In this document: in pieces, positions 1 through 8,565 of the stretch
Position numbering within the stretch: position 1 is the first letter of the stretch
How the letters are laid out: every line of letters starts with the position of its first letter
Assembly (NCBI GenBank): GCA_022241785.1
Contig: JAKOMP010000001.1
Span: forward strand, 1 to 64,000
Reading direction: 5' to 3'
Length of the DNA stretch: 64,000 nt
Source: Cyanocohniella sp. LLY
GTDB lineage: Bacteria; Cyanobacteriota; Cyanobacteriia; Cyanobacteriales; Nostocaceae
Made by a program: the position numbers and the translations under genes
The notes under the pieces: generated by a model
Databases searched by the model: none
Told to the model about the DNA's origin: nothing
What the model saw: only the letters and a program-made list of their open reading frames with translations

Positions 1-121
1 CGCGCACTGCTTCTTCAATTCCTGCAAGATTTGTGAGCTTTTCTTTTGACGTATCTTCGTACAATATTTTAGAGATCGCCTGAATATGTTCTTGAAGAGC
101 TTGCTTTTGTTCTGGGGTCAT
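1..121 (-). CDS. N-terminal fragment of a transposase-associated ORF, probably ISKra4 type (runs off left edge)
   Basis: A reading frame starts with ATG at 121 on the minus strand and runs off the window, giving about 40 residues that begin MTPEQKQALQEH and continue with a charged helical stretch ending in GIEEAVR. This resembles the start of short proteins that belong to ISKra4-type insertion sequences in Nostoc, but that is recalled from the family and not shown by any catalytic motif, since the rest lies outside the window. It could equally be an unrelated small helical protein. It faces away from petJ, which is transcribed in the same direction 130 bases upstream. Confidence 0.4.
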   Translation of the reverse strand, partial: MTPEQKQALQEHIQAISKILYEDTSKEKLTNLAGIEEAVR

Positions 122-251
122 CGGTAAGTAAATACACTCGTCTTACTTATCCTGACTGATTTTCGCCTTCTTTGCAAAAAACTGGGATGCTCCCATCCCC
201 ATCAGGGCTGAAAACAGTTAACAGTAAACAGTTTTATCTGATAACTGATAA

Positions 252-584
252 CTACCAACCTTTATCTGCTTGTTCCAATACGTAAGCAGCTACATCTGCA
301 ATTTGTTCTGGTTTCAAACGACCCTTGAAAGCCGGCATGGCATTTTTACCATTTGTAACTTGGCTAATAATTGCCTCTGCTGAGTACAAGCCATACTTTT
401 CTAAGTCATCTTTTTTCAGAGTTTTATTGGCTTGAACTAGATTTTTCCCACCTGCATGGCAAGAAGCACAATTAGCACCAAATACTTTAGCGCCATTAAC
501 AGTATCTGCTGCCAAAGCTGGACTACTGAAGGCAAAGGTGAAGATGGCTATGCCTAACAATAGTACTGAAATAATTCTTTTCAT
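252..584 (-). CDS. petJ: Cytochrome c6 precursor
   Basis: Soluble thylakoid-lumen electron carrier that takes electrons from cytochrome f and passes them to photosystem I or to terminal oxidase, standing in for plastocyanin under copper shortage. The 110-residue product has a signal peptide (positively charged MKR, hydrophobic core, cleavage after ALA at residue 25) and a mature part of 85 residues, normal for the family. The haem site is C39-A-S-C42-H43 and the axial methionine is M83 in NAMPAFKG. An in-frame extension to 677 exists, but the ATG at 584 starts the signal peptide and has GAGAG just upstream, so I chose it. It follows a GNAT gene and a sigma factor gene on the same strand; in Anabaena PCC 7120 cytochrome c6 (alr4251) sits in the same order beside alr4250 and sigE (alr4249), as I recall. 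Confidence 0.95.
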   Translation of the reverse strand: MKRIISVLLLGIAIFTFAFSSPALAADTVNGAKVFGANCASCHAGGKNLVQANKTLKKDDLEKYGLYSAEAIISQVTNGKNAMPAFKGRLKPEQIADVAAYVLEQADKGW

Positions 585-720
585 TGCGTGTTCTCTCTGC
601 AAAACGTCTGATTCGGTACAATATCCTTCATAATTTTTATTTGAACAAATTGCCTTAGTCAAAAGACAAGCTGTCAAAGTTCTCTGTGATAATTGATGAA
701 GAATTTTGTATTTTTACACT

Positions 721-1215
721 TCATTCTTTTACAGCTAATTGTTGCAAAGCATCTTCTGTGACACGACAAATTCGCCACTCATCTAAAATAGATGCTCCCA
801 TGCTGCGATAAAATGCTTGCGCCGATTCATTCCAATCCAGGACACTCCATTCTAACCGCCCACAATTTCGCTCGACTGCTATCTGCGCTACTTTAGATAA
901 AATAGCTTTGCCAATACCTTGCCGTCGATATTCTGGTAAGACAAATAAATCTTCCAAATAAATACCTGGCTTAGTCAAAAAAGTTGAATAATTATAAAAA
1001 AACAGGGCAAAACCAACAGCTTGCCCTGCATATTCTGCTAGTATTGCCTCAACATACTTTGGGGAGCCAAATAAATGTTCTTGGAGATCCAAAGCATTGC
1101 CAGTAACGGCGTGAGATAATTTTTCGTACTCGGCAAGACCCTTAATTAAATCAAACAGTACATTGCTATCCGCAGGTTCAGCAAAACGCAAAATTAAATT
1201 GCTATGTGGGGCCAT
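721..1215 (-). CDS. GNAT family N-acetyltransferase
   Basis: A 164-residue protein of the GCN5-related acetyltransferase fold, which moves an acetyl group from acetyl-CoA to an amine of a small molecule or protein. The acetyl-CoA loop is visible as YRRQGIGKAIL near residues 96-106, preceded by the typical beta-strand IYLEDLFVLPEY and followed by RLEWSVLDWNESAQAFYRSMGA, the usual motif B region. The sequence is closest in feel to diamine/spermidine-type acetyltransferases, but the substrate cannot be told from sequence. It lies between a sigma factor gene and petJ on the same strand, with gaps of about 137 bases on each side, so a shared transcript is possible but not shown. Confidence 0.85.
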   Translation of the reverse strand: MAPHSNLILRFAEPADSNVLFDLIKGLAEYEKLSHAVTGNALDLQEHLFGSPKYVEAILAEYAGQAVGFALFFYNYSTFLTKPGIYLEDLFVLPEYRRQGIGKAILSKVAQIAVERNCGRLEWSVLDWNESAQAFYRSMGASILDEWRICRVTEDALQQLAVKE

Positions 1216-1326
1216 TCGTTAATAATCTATAATCCACAGTCCATAGTCTATAATTAATTGGTAACTTTTTTGACATTCCCAATTGTAAGATTTTGGATTT
1301 TGGATTGTTTTTGTCAATCTTCACAA

Positions 1327-1355
1327 TGACTAACCATTGACTAATGACTAATTAA
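1327..1355. repeat. Short heptameric repeat stretch (STRR-like)
   Basis: Overlapping copies of a TGACTAA/TGACTAAC heptamer lie just downstream of the sigma factor stop. Similar heptamer runs occur near 14511-14577 and 30291-30324 in this window and are typical of heterocystous cyanobacteria. Confidence 0.6.
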
Positions 1356-2485
1356 ATCAACCATCCCTTTAAACGTTTGGCTATATGAGGACGGCGTAAT
1401 TTCCGCATAGCTTTGCTTTGAATTTGGCGCACTCGTTCCCGTGACAAATTGAACATATTGCCAACTTCTTCTAAAGTGCAGGGTTCGCTGGTGGTTAAAC
1501 CATAGCGCAGAGAAATCACGTCTTTCTCCCGTGGAGTTAACACATCACCCAATACATCCCAAATCTCCTGACGCATCATGTTTTCATTCATTTTTGCTTC
1601 GGGAGATAAGTTATCCTCATCTTCTAGCAAATCCATCAATTCCGTGTCTTCTTCCTTACCAACACGGTGATTGAGAGACAGTGCTTGTCGCCTTAGTTGT
1701 TGCAGTTGGCGCAGTTGTTGCACGCTAATCTCCAAAGATTCCGCCATTTCGGCTTCGGAAGGATTGCGACAAAGTTTTTGTTTTAGTTCCCGTTGGGCTT
1801 TTTTTAGTTTATTTAGTTTTTCTACAATGTGGATAGGCAAACGGATTGTCCGCGCATCGTTAGCGATCGCCCGTGTAATTGCTTGTCTAATCCACCAATA
1901 GGCGTAAGTCGAAAACTTATATCCTTTATCTGGATCAAATTTTTCTGTAGCGCGATTTAAACCCATTGCGCCTTCTTGGATTAAATCCAGAAAAGGTACG
2001 CCGCGATTCAGATAACGTTTAGCAATGGAAACTACCAACCTCAAGTTCGAGCGAATCATTTTACGTTTCGCCACTCGTCCTTGATATAACCGACTTTCCA
2101 GTTGTTTTTCTGTCAGATCGAACTGGGAAGCTACTTGCGCCTTATTGACTGACTGTCCCAGTTCTAATTCCAAAGCAGCTTGAACTTCCCTAACTTCCTC
2201 TAGGAACCGGACTCTCCGCGCTAACTCGACTTCTTCGTCTGGTTTGAGCAACGGATAACGCGCCATTTCTTTAAAAAACGCGCCTACGGCATCATCATGC
2301 TCGGTTTTATTGTATCCTGAAGGCCGCGCCGCCGCCATTTCATCCCCATCACGTTCGTCTGATTCCAGATTTTCGATAATTGGGGATTCTTCTTCTACTA
2401 CTGGTTCTAATATATCTAATGTATGTTCTTCATGTTCGGTAGTAGTTTCCAGTATTTCCATTGTTCCCAATTCAGCAATGTTCAT
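1352..2485 (-). CDS. sigE: Group 2 RNA polymerase sigma factor, probably SigE
   Basis: A 377-residue sigma-70 protein. Region 1.2 is seen around VGAFFKEMARYPLLKPDEEVELARRV, region 2 as FLDLIQEGAMGLNRATEKF followed by FSTYAYWWIRQAITRAI, region 3 around RNPSEAEMAESLEIS, and region 4 as LTPREKDVISLRYGL with the helix-turn-helix TLEEVGNMFNLSRERVRQI. The acidic N-terminus is shorter than in the primary sigma factor, which marks group 2. The name SigE rests on recalled synteny with petJ and the GNAT gene in Anabaena PCC 7120 (alr4249-alr4251). There SigE is needed for normal late heterocyst gene expression, and in Synechocystis SigE controls sugar breakdown under NtcA. A good NtcA-type promoter lies about 690 bases upstream here. 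It could be another group 2 sigma factor, but hardly anything outside that class. Confidence 0.85.
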   Translation of the reverse strand: MNIAELGTMEILETTTEHEEHTLDILEPVVEEESPIIENLESDERDGDEMAAARPSGYNKTEHDDAVGAFFKEMARYPLLKPDEEVELARRVRFLEEVREVQAALELELGQSVNKAQVASQFDLTEKQLESRLYQGRVAKRKMIRSNLRLVVSIAKRYLNRGVPFLDLIQEGAMGLNRATEKFDPDKGYKFSTYAYWWIRQAITRAIANDARTIRLPIHIVEKLNKLKKAQRELKQKLCRNPSEAEMAESLEISVQQLRQLQQLRRQALSLNHRVGKEEDTELMDLLEDEDNLSPEAKMNENMMRQEIWDVLGDVLTPREKDVISLRYGLTTSEPCTLEEVGNMFNLSRERVRQIQSKAMRKLRRPHIAKRLKGWLI

Positions 2486-3311
2486 AGTTTACTTTAGGGA
2501 TTGTTGCTTTGTTTGGTACATAACTTATTGACAGCCGCTTGATTAAAGCTTGGTAGTTTCCCTAAGAAACAAATGCACCTCTTTGTGATAAAAATACATG
2601 TTTTTGCTAATTGCTTATTCAGTTATAAAAATCAGCCTTTAGCTATCATTTCTGGTTTCCAGTTAGATAGAAACTCTAACAAATACTGGCTTTTGCACCC
2701 AGAAACGATCTTCTCAGGTTCCAACAGAATATATTCCTTATGTTTTTCCTAATACCTGAGCCTATCAATTTTCCTCAACCTTTATCCACTTTAACAAATA
2801 TAAAAAACTCAGGTAAATCCCCCAACAGCTTAAAATTTTCTATACTTTTATGAAAAATTCAGCTTTATGGGTTAAAAATCATTACAACAATCATAGTCTT
2901 GATTTTTGGAGTTATACGTTTTTCATAAAGTTTCCTAAATGACATAAGTTGGCTAGCTTAACTTTCCAAAATATTTTGTATGTATAAAAGCATCTCATAG
3001 ACATAAACAGTTGAATATCTATCAAGAGGCTGAAAAATACTACGTCAGATTTAGTAGATAGTCACACTATTTCAGAAGCAGCCAATAACATAGTTTGATT
3101 TTTTATAACTCTTTTCAACTATTTATGGCATGTATTGTTAAAACAAAATTGTCTAGTAGATTACATAACAAGAAAATTATCAAGTATTATGTAGATTGAA
3201 AGTATTATGAAATACAATTTACCTCCAAAAAATAAAAACTGGATAAGCTAGATAATTTTCGAGAAACGAAGTGAAATCGAGAGAAATATTTGAGCATATA
3301 ATTCCAAACTT
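2486..3311. other. Long AT-rich intergenic region between divergent sigE and priA
   Basis: About 826 bases without a credible gene. It carries many short A/T runs and the NtcA-type promoter listed separately at 3174-3215. If that promoter is used, sigE has a 5' leader of about 680 nucleotides. I see no RNA gene here that I can name. Confidence 0.6.
3174..3215 (-). promoter_or_regulatory. NtcA-type promoter facing sigE
   Basis: GTA-N8-TAC is at 3202-3215. Read on the minus strand it is followed after 22 bases by TAATTT (3179 down to 3174), which fits TAN3T. Box, spacing and -10 match the classical NtcA-activated promoter GTAN8TAC-N20-24-TAN3T. On the plus strand towards priA the nearest TAN3T is 28 bases away, a poorer fit. 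NtcA is the global nitrogen regulator, and sigE is NtcA-dependent in Synechocystis, so the direction makes sense. Binding is inferred. Confidence 0.55.
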
Positions 3312-5840
3312 ATGTATACAAATGGCATTAATTTACTCAATTTAGTGGTTGCGGAACCTGGTGAATCTTACCAGTCAGGAACAATACAGCAATGGGTAGA
3401 AGTGCTGGTGGATTGTCCAGGAGCGCTGGGATTGTTTACTTACCGATTACCTACACATTTAAGAATCAACCCTGGGGATATTTTAAGTGTGCCATTTGGC
3501 GCACAAAAGGTAGGAGCGATCGCCATTCGTTTATTGACAGAACCAAACGTAGATTTACCACAAGAGAAAATCCGAGAAATTGAAGATGTAGTGAGTGCAG
3601 GATTTTTTCCCACCACATATTGGGAATTATTAAATCGAGTAGCCGCATATTACTATACGCCGCTAATTCAGGTGATCCGGGTAGCATTACCACCAGGATT
3701 GCTGGGGCGATCGCAGCGTCGGATTCGCTTATGCCAAAATGCCGAAATAAATAGACAAATTTCCCAATCAGCAACCTTTATTAGTCCCACAGCACAGCAA
3801 GTTATCCAACTTTTGCAAGCGCAACCAGATGGAGACTACAGTTTTACCTACCTGCAACAAAAAATCAAAGCAGCCTATCGGGGAGTGAGGGAGTTATTGC
3901 GCTTGGGGTTCGTAGAAAGTTATTTGGAACCTCCAAGGCTAAATAAACCAAAACTCCAAAAAGCAGTCACATTAATTGGCACCATTGATCATGATTTAAC
4001 TACTCGCCAACGAGAAATTTTAGAAGTATTGCGGCGACGTGGCGGCGAGTTATGGCAAAGTGAACTATTACAAATTTGTCATGCTAGTCCCTCTACCTTA
4101 AAGACGATGGCAAATAAAGGCTACATCGTTATTGAGGAGAGAGAAATATTAAGAACAGAACAAGGATTAGCATTAGCGCAGGATTATCCCAAAACCTTAA
4201 ATACTGATCAAGCCAATGCCTTAGCCATGATCCAATCATTGAATCAATTTGCTCAAGTGTTATTGCATGGCATTACAGGTTCCGGCAAAACCGAAGTATA
4301 TTTACAAGCGATCGCACCCCTAATTAACCAAGGTAAATCCGCCCTAGTATTAGTTCCAGAAATTGGACTCACACCCCAGTTAACAGATCGTTTCCGCGCG
4401 CGTTTCGGTAACAAAATTAGTGTGTATCACAGCGCCCTTTCCGACGGTGAACGTTACGATACTTGGCGACAAATGCTCACCGGAGAACCCCAAATTATCA
4501 TCGGGACGCGTAGCGCCATTTTCGCCCCCTTACCCAACTTAGGAATCATCATCCTAGACGAAGAACACGACAGTAGTTTCAAACAAGATTCACCCATACC
4601 CACCTACCACGCCTGCACCGTCGCCCAATGGCGAGCCGAATTAGAAAACTGTCCCTTAATCTTAGGTTCCGCCACCCCTTCCTTAGAAAGTTGGGTTAGC
4701 TTAACAAACGCCTTAACCCCCTTGTCCCCCCATCCCCTTGTCTCCCCATCCCCCACTCACTACCTCTCCCTTCCCCAACGCATCAACTCCCGCCCTTTAC
4801 CCCCAGTGGAGTTAGTCGATATGCGGCTAGAGTTGCAGCAGGGAAATCGTTCTATATTTAGTAGGTCGCTACAAACAGCCTTACATCAGCTGCAAGAAAA
4901 GCAACAACAAGGAATTTTATTCATTCATCGGCGGGGACACAGTACCTTTGTTTCTTGTCGCAGTTGTGGGTACGTAATGGAATGTCCCCATTGTGACGTG
5001 TCGCTATCTTATCACCAGACTGAAGACGGAGCGCCGCAATTATTGCGCTGTCATTACTGTAACTACACGCGATCGCATCCCCAACAATGCCCAGAATGCG
5101 GTTCACCCTATCTGAAATTTTTTGGTAGCGGAACTCAGCGCGTCGCCCAAGAATTAGCAAGACAGTTTCCGCAGTTAAGTTATATCCGGTTTGATAGCGA
5201 TACCACCCGCAACAAAGGCGCACACCGTACCCTGCTGACGCGGTTTGCTAACGGGGAAGCCCACTTATTAGTAGGTACGCAAATGCTCACCAAAGGTTTA
5301 GATTTACCCCAGGTGACACTTGTCGGTGTAGTGGCTGCTGATGGTTTGTTGCATTTATCAGATTATCGTGCCAGTGAACGGGCATTTCAAACCTTAACTC
5401 AAGTAGCTGGCCGCGCTGGTAGAGGAGATGATACAGGTAGAGTAATTGTGCAAACATACACCCCAGAACACCCGGTAATTGAAGCGGTGCAACAACATGA
5501 TTATCAATCTTTTTCTCAAACTGAATTAGAACAACGGGAAGCACTGAATTATCCGCCTTATGGCAGGTTAATTTTATTACGTTTAAGTAGTCTTGACCCC
5601 ATCCAAGTACAGAACACAGCCCAAATCATCGCCACAGCATTAAGCGATAGAGAAGGCTTTGAGGTGCTAGGCCCAGCCCCAGCCAGTATTGTGCGGGTAG
5701 CCAACCGTTATCGCTGGCAAATACTCCTAAAATTCGCCCCTGATGCCTTACCACAGCTACCTGATTGGGAACAAGTGCGATCGCTTTGTTGTGATTCTGT
5801 TAGCTTAACTATAGATGTAGATCCGTTGAACATCATGTAA
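3312..5840 (+). CDS. priA: Primosomal protein N' (PriA helicase)
   Basis: An 842-residue superfamily 2 DNA helicase that reloads the replisome at stalled forks. In order there is an N-terminal 3'-end binding domain (about 25-120), a winged helix region, Walker A GITGSGKTEVYLQ, the DEEH box in IILDEEHDSSFKQD, then the zinc-binding insert with pairs CRSCGY, CPHCD, CHYCNY and CPECGS, and helicase motifs V-VI ending in VAGRAGRG. Length is close to normal for cyanobacterial PriA. Between the first RecA lobe and the zinc insert (about residues 465-490) is a Pro/Ser/Leu-rich stretch encoded by a CCCCTTGTCCCC-type repeat (4706-4780). It looks like an in-frame invasion by an intergenic repeat and leaves all motifs intact. 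Confidence 0.97.
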   Translation: MYTNGINLLNLVVAEPGESYQSGTIQQWVEVLVDCPGALGLFTYRLPTHLRINPGDILSVPFGAQKVGAIAIRLLTEPNVDLPQEKIREIEDVVSAGFFPTTYWELLNRVAAYYYTPLIQVIRVALPPGLLGRSQRRIRLCQNAEINRQISQSATFISPTAQQVIQLLQAQPDGDYSFTYLQQKIKAAYRGVRELLRLGFVESYLEPPRLNKPKLQKAVTLIGTIDHDLTTRQREILEVLRRRGGELWQSELLQICHASPSTLKTMANKGYIVIEEREILRTEQGLALAQDYPKTLNTDQANALAMIQSLNQFAQVLLHGITGSGKTEVYLQAIAPLINQGKSALVLVPEIGLTPQLTDRFRARFGNKISVYHSALSDGERYDTWRQMLTGEPQIIIGTRSAIFAPLPNLGIIILDEEHDSSFKQDSPIPTYHACTVAQWRAELENCPLILGSATPSLESWVSLTNALTPLSPHPLVSPSPTHYLSLPQRINSRPLPPVELVDMRLELQQGNRSIFSRSLQTALHQLQEKQQQGILFIHRRGHSTFVSCRSCGYVMECPHCDVSLSYHQTEDGAPQLLRCHYCNYTRSHPQQCPECGSPYLKFFGSGTQRVAQELARQFPQLSYIRFDSDTTRNKGAHRTLLTRFANGEAHLLVGTQMLTKGLDLPQVTLVGVVAADGLLHLSDYRASERAFQTLTQVAGRAGRGDDTGRVIVQTYTPEHPVIEAVQQHDYQSFSQTELEQREALNYPPYGRLILLRLSSLDPIQVQNTAQIIATALSDREGFEVLGPAPASIVRVANRYRWQILLKFAPDALPQLPDWEQVRSLCCDSVSLTIDVDPLNIM
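4706..4780. repeat. CCCCTTGTCC-type low-complexity repeat inside priA
   Basis: A pyrimidine-rich block with repeated CCTTGTC and CCATCCCC words sits in frame inside priA. The same words occur inside the PiT transporter gene at about 21958-22040 and, in related form, between kdpA and kdpB. This is a dispersed repeat family normally found between genes. Confidence 0.7.
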
Positions 5841-5909
5841 TCAAGCTGAAAACTTGCATTTACTTAACTACGAATTAGTACTATCAAGCTTTAACTAGGA
5901 GCTATTTTT

Positions 5910-6356
5910 ATGCTTGCCAAATTATTTAACAAGTATTTAGAGTTTCGTCCTTGCTTAACTGCTTATAACGATACAGAACAGAAACAGCCGCGCCAGTATA
6001 TTCACTTTATTTTGTTTCCCCAAAATCGCTGGTTCAATATTACCCTAAACCAAATTTTAGATCGTCCAGAATGGTATAAAGGTTTACTACATAACCACCC
6101 TTGGGCTAATATCAGCATCATCTTAAAAGGCGGATACTGGGAGAAAACAGAACAAGGAACCAAATGGTACGGGCCAGGCTCAATCATTTTCCGGTCTGCC
6201 AAAAAATACCATTGCATCTGGATCGAAAATGGTAACCCAGCATGGACATTGTTCATTCACGGGCGCATTACTAAATCTTTTGATTTCACCAAAGATGGTA
6301 ATCCTGTGACCATAGAGGAAATGGGGATGAAAAAAGCAATTTTTACCCGTCAATAA
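5910..6356 (+). CDS. Cupin-like hypothetical protein
   Basis: A 148-residue protein with the look of a single-domain cupin: a first motif around LHNHPWANISIILKGGYWE (His/His for metal, Gly turn), then WYGPGSIIFRSAKKYHCIW, and a last strand WTLFIHGR. An AGGAG sits eight bases before the ATG. Cupins bind metal ions or small molecules and include dioxygenases, isomerases and sensors; nothing here selects one. It follows priA by 69 bases on the same strand, and its stop overlaps the 3' end of the convergent monooxygenase gene by 7 bases. I do not recognise the gene. Confidence 0.7.
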   Translation: MLAKLFNKYLEFRPCLTAYNDTEQKQPRQYIHFILFPQNRWFNITLNQILDRPEWYKGLLHNHPWANISIILKGGYWEKTEQGTKWYGPGSIIFRSAKKYHCIWIENGNPAWTLFIHGRITKSFDFTKDGNPVTIEEMGMKKAIFTRQ

Positions 6357-7819
6357 TGCCTAACATAGCTATTTACTAAAGCTAAAAACCCAAAAATCAA
6401 TATTAAACCCAGTACATACAAGGCTTTGGTGGTACGTTGAGCCTTTCTCCATATCGCCTGGTAGGAAAGTTGATGATTTTGAATAAGCAAGAAAGCTGGC
6501 GGATTAAAAATGTAGGGTAACAACCGACTCAGTAACAACCTCATAAAAAAGTTGATGCTCCACAGCCTTTTGCCCAAGCGATCCTGGTTATATTGCCAAG
6601 GATACGCCGTTTGCGCCAGACGTACTACGGCTTTGACATCAGGAAGCCGCAAGGATTCGTATAAAGGTAACGCCAAAGAAAGATCATCATGACTCTGACA
6701 CAGGGCTTCATGCAAAACACACACATCTTCCAATGCTGAATTTACTCCTTGACCAATGTCTGGAGGAAAGCAATGGATAGCATCTCCTAAAAGTACTATT
6801 CCAGTAACAGCAGTTGGTTGTGGTTTTAATAAGTAGTGCAATCCAGAACAGTATTGCGGAGGAGGAAAGCAACCGCCTTCACTTTTGGCAAATCGTTCAA
6901 CTTCTGTCTGTGAAATGATTTGACGTAGGGGTAATTGGGGAAAGGCTTGCTCAAAAAAGTTGTAAACTTCTTCACTGGTTTTCAATTCCCAGATTTTATG
7001 GTTAGGTTTGGTAATTACATTTGCTGTCCGAGGTTCATCTGGGTTTTGCAGAGGTAGTAGACCCAAAGACAAAGAACGCAGATGATCTCGAAAACTTCCA
7101 CGAATAGCGTAAGCCATATGACTCACAGCCTTCTCTGAACCACTGTGAGCTAAGGGAAACTGTGGAGGTAAAGTTAAAACTTTATACCTCAATCCTGAAC
7201 TGGGTGAAGGAAACAGCTGCATCTCAAACTTCTCTGATGTAGATTCATCCCACTGTTTGAGGGTATTACGGACAATAGAGTTGATCCCATCACAACCAAC
7301 CAAAAAACTAGGCTCAAACTTGACAATGCTACCATTTGCAGATTGTGTAGTGACTTCCAGGTTTTCCGGATTTTGGTTAATTTTAAGACATTTAGTCTTA
7401 AATAATACTGTAATTGCGTGAGTCCAATTTTGTACGATTTCTTGGTATAACAACAGCACAAATGCTTTGCGTGGTAACCAATAGGCAGTTTTTCGCTGGG
7501 GATCTACAATAGGCAATTTCGACGTTTTGCGACTGCCATTCGGTTTGATTTGGGTAAAATAAAATTCTGTAGTGGGGACACTGATTTTCGATATCTGTTC
7601 GGTGAGTCCAAAAGCATCTGTGAACTTTTGACCCCGACCATCAATTAAATATAGGAATGACTTGTCAGGTTCATAGTAATCAGCGCTAGCCCGTTGTTCT
7701 AGGACTGTAATATTTGTCCAGCCACGTTTAGCCAACATTAATGCAGTTGCTAATCCTGCTGGCCCTCCACCAACAATCAATACTTTTTCTTTGACTGTCA
7801 AAGACTCTTGAGTAAACAT
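6350..7819 (-). CDS. FAD-dependent monooxygenase, kynurenine 3-monooxygenase-like
   Basis: A 489-residue aromatic-ring-hydroxylase type flavoprotein. The N-terminal Rossmann motif is VLIVGGGPAGLATALMLAKRG, the DG-type motif is LVGCDGINSIVR, and the GD motif that contacts the FAD ribityl is VLLGDAIHCFPPDIGQGVNSALEDV. The C-terminus adds a basic region and one probable membrane helix (about residues 462-482). Kynurenine 3-monooxygenases also have a C-terminal membrane segment, which with length and overall pattern suggests that subfamily. No other kynurenine pathway gene is nearby, so the substrate stays open. The gene is convergent with the cupin-like gene. Confidence 0.8.
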   Translation of the reverse strand: MFTQESLTVKEKVLIVGGGPAGLATALMLAKRGWTNITVLEQRASADYYEPDKSFLYLIDGRGQKFTDAFGLTEQISKISVPTTEFYFTQIKPNGSRKTSKLPIVDPQRKTAYWLPRKAFVLLLYQEIVQNWTHAITVLFKTKCLKINQNPENLEVTTQSANGSIVKFEPSFLVGCDGINSIVRNTLKQWDESTSEKFEMQLFPSPSSGLRYKVLTLPPQFPLAHSGSEKAVSHMAYAIRGSFRDHLRSLSLGLLPLQNPDEPRTANVITKPNHKIWELKTSEEVYNFFEQAFPQLPLRQIISQTEVERFAKSEGGCFPPPQYCSGLHYLLKPQPTAVTGIVLLGDAIHCFPPDIGQGVNSALEDVCVLHEALCQSHDDLSLALPLYESLRLPDVKAVVRLAQTAYPWQYNQDRLGKRLWSINFFMRLLLSRLLPYIFNPPAFLLIQNHQLSYQAIWRKAQRTTKALYVLGLILIFGFLALVNSYVRHY

Positions 7820-8565
7820 ATTGTTTTTAGGTGTCAGTCGTCACATCTAATACACTGATATTAACGCTTGAGTGTATCTTGACAACAGCAGTATTCATTT
7901 CTTGAACTCAGATAATTCTAGAGTCAGCACACAGGATACATTTTATTTTACGATCCTGCGGAAAAGGCACTTTAGATATTCAGATAAAACTGAAGTTTAA
8001 TTTATGCCAAATTGGTCAAAATTTGGGCGCAATAAATATAAAACAGACGGCTTAATTTTTAAAGTTTATTTTCGCAAGATGTTTATTTTGACTCAAAAGG
8101 TTAAATATACAATATAATTTTTTGCTAAATTCTCATTCAAGGTGCGCTGATGAAACAAAAAGTATATAATTATACCAAAAATTTCATGCTTGTGTAATAA
8201 ATATATCTTATAACCAAAGAAATTTTAAATTAGCAGATTTCGAGAATATATTGTATAACCAGGAAATATTAACCAACAAGCTAGATGTCTAAGCGTAAAA
8301 TTTAAATATTTTTGACGGAAACTTTTCTAAGAATCTGAAAAATATTAATAACTGCAACAAGTCGATGAATTGAGGTTATGTATATGAGACATTGCCACAT
8401 AATTCATGGGATATAGGAATTTCAGTTGAGTCTTGCTAAGTATAATAAATTTTTCACTTGTATCCTTTAGGGTGGAGATTTATCCAGCTTTCCAAAAATC
8501 AAATATGAATCCTATATATCTAATATTACGCTTTCCATTACTTTATTTGAATCGAGCAAAAATCA
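7820..8565. other. Intergenic leader between the monooxygenase and kdpA
   Basis: About 746 AT-rich bases that must carry the divergent promoters of the monooxygenase and of kdpABC. I looked for a small kdpF frame and for a recognisable riboswitch and found neither. Short ATG frames just before kdpA (for example at 8504) encode nothing KdpF-like. Confidence 0.5.
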
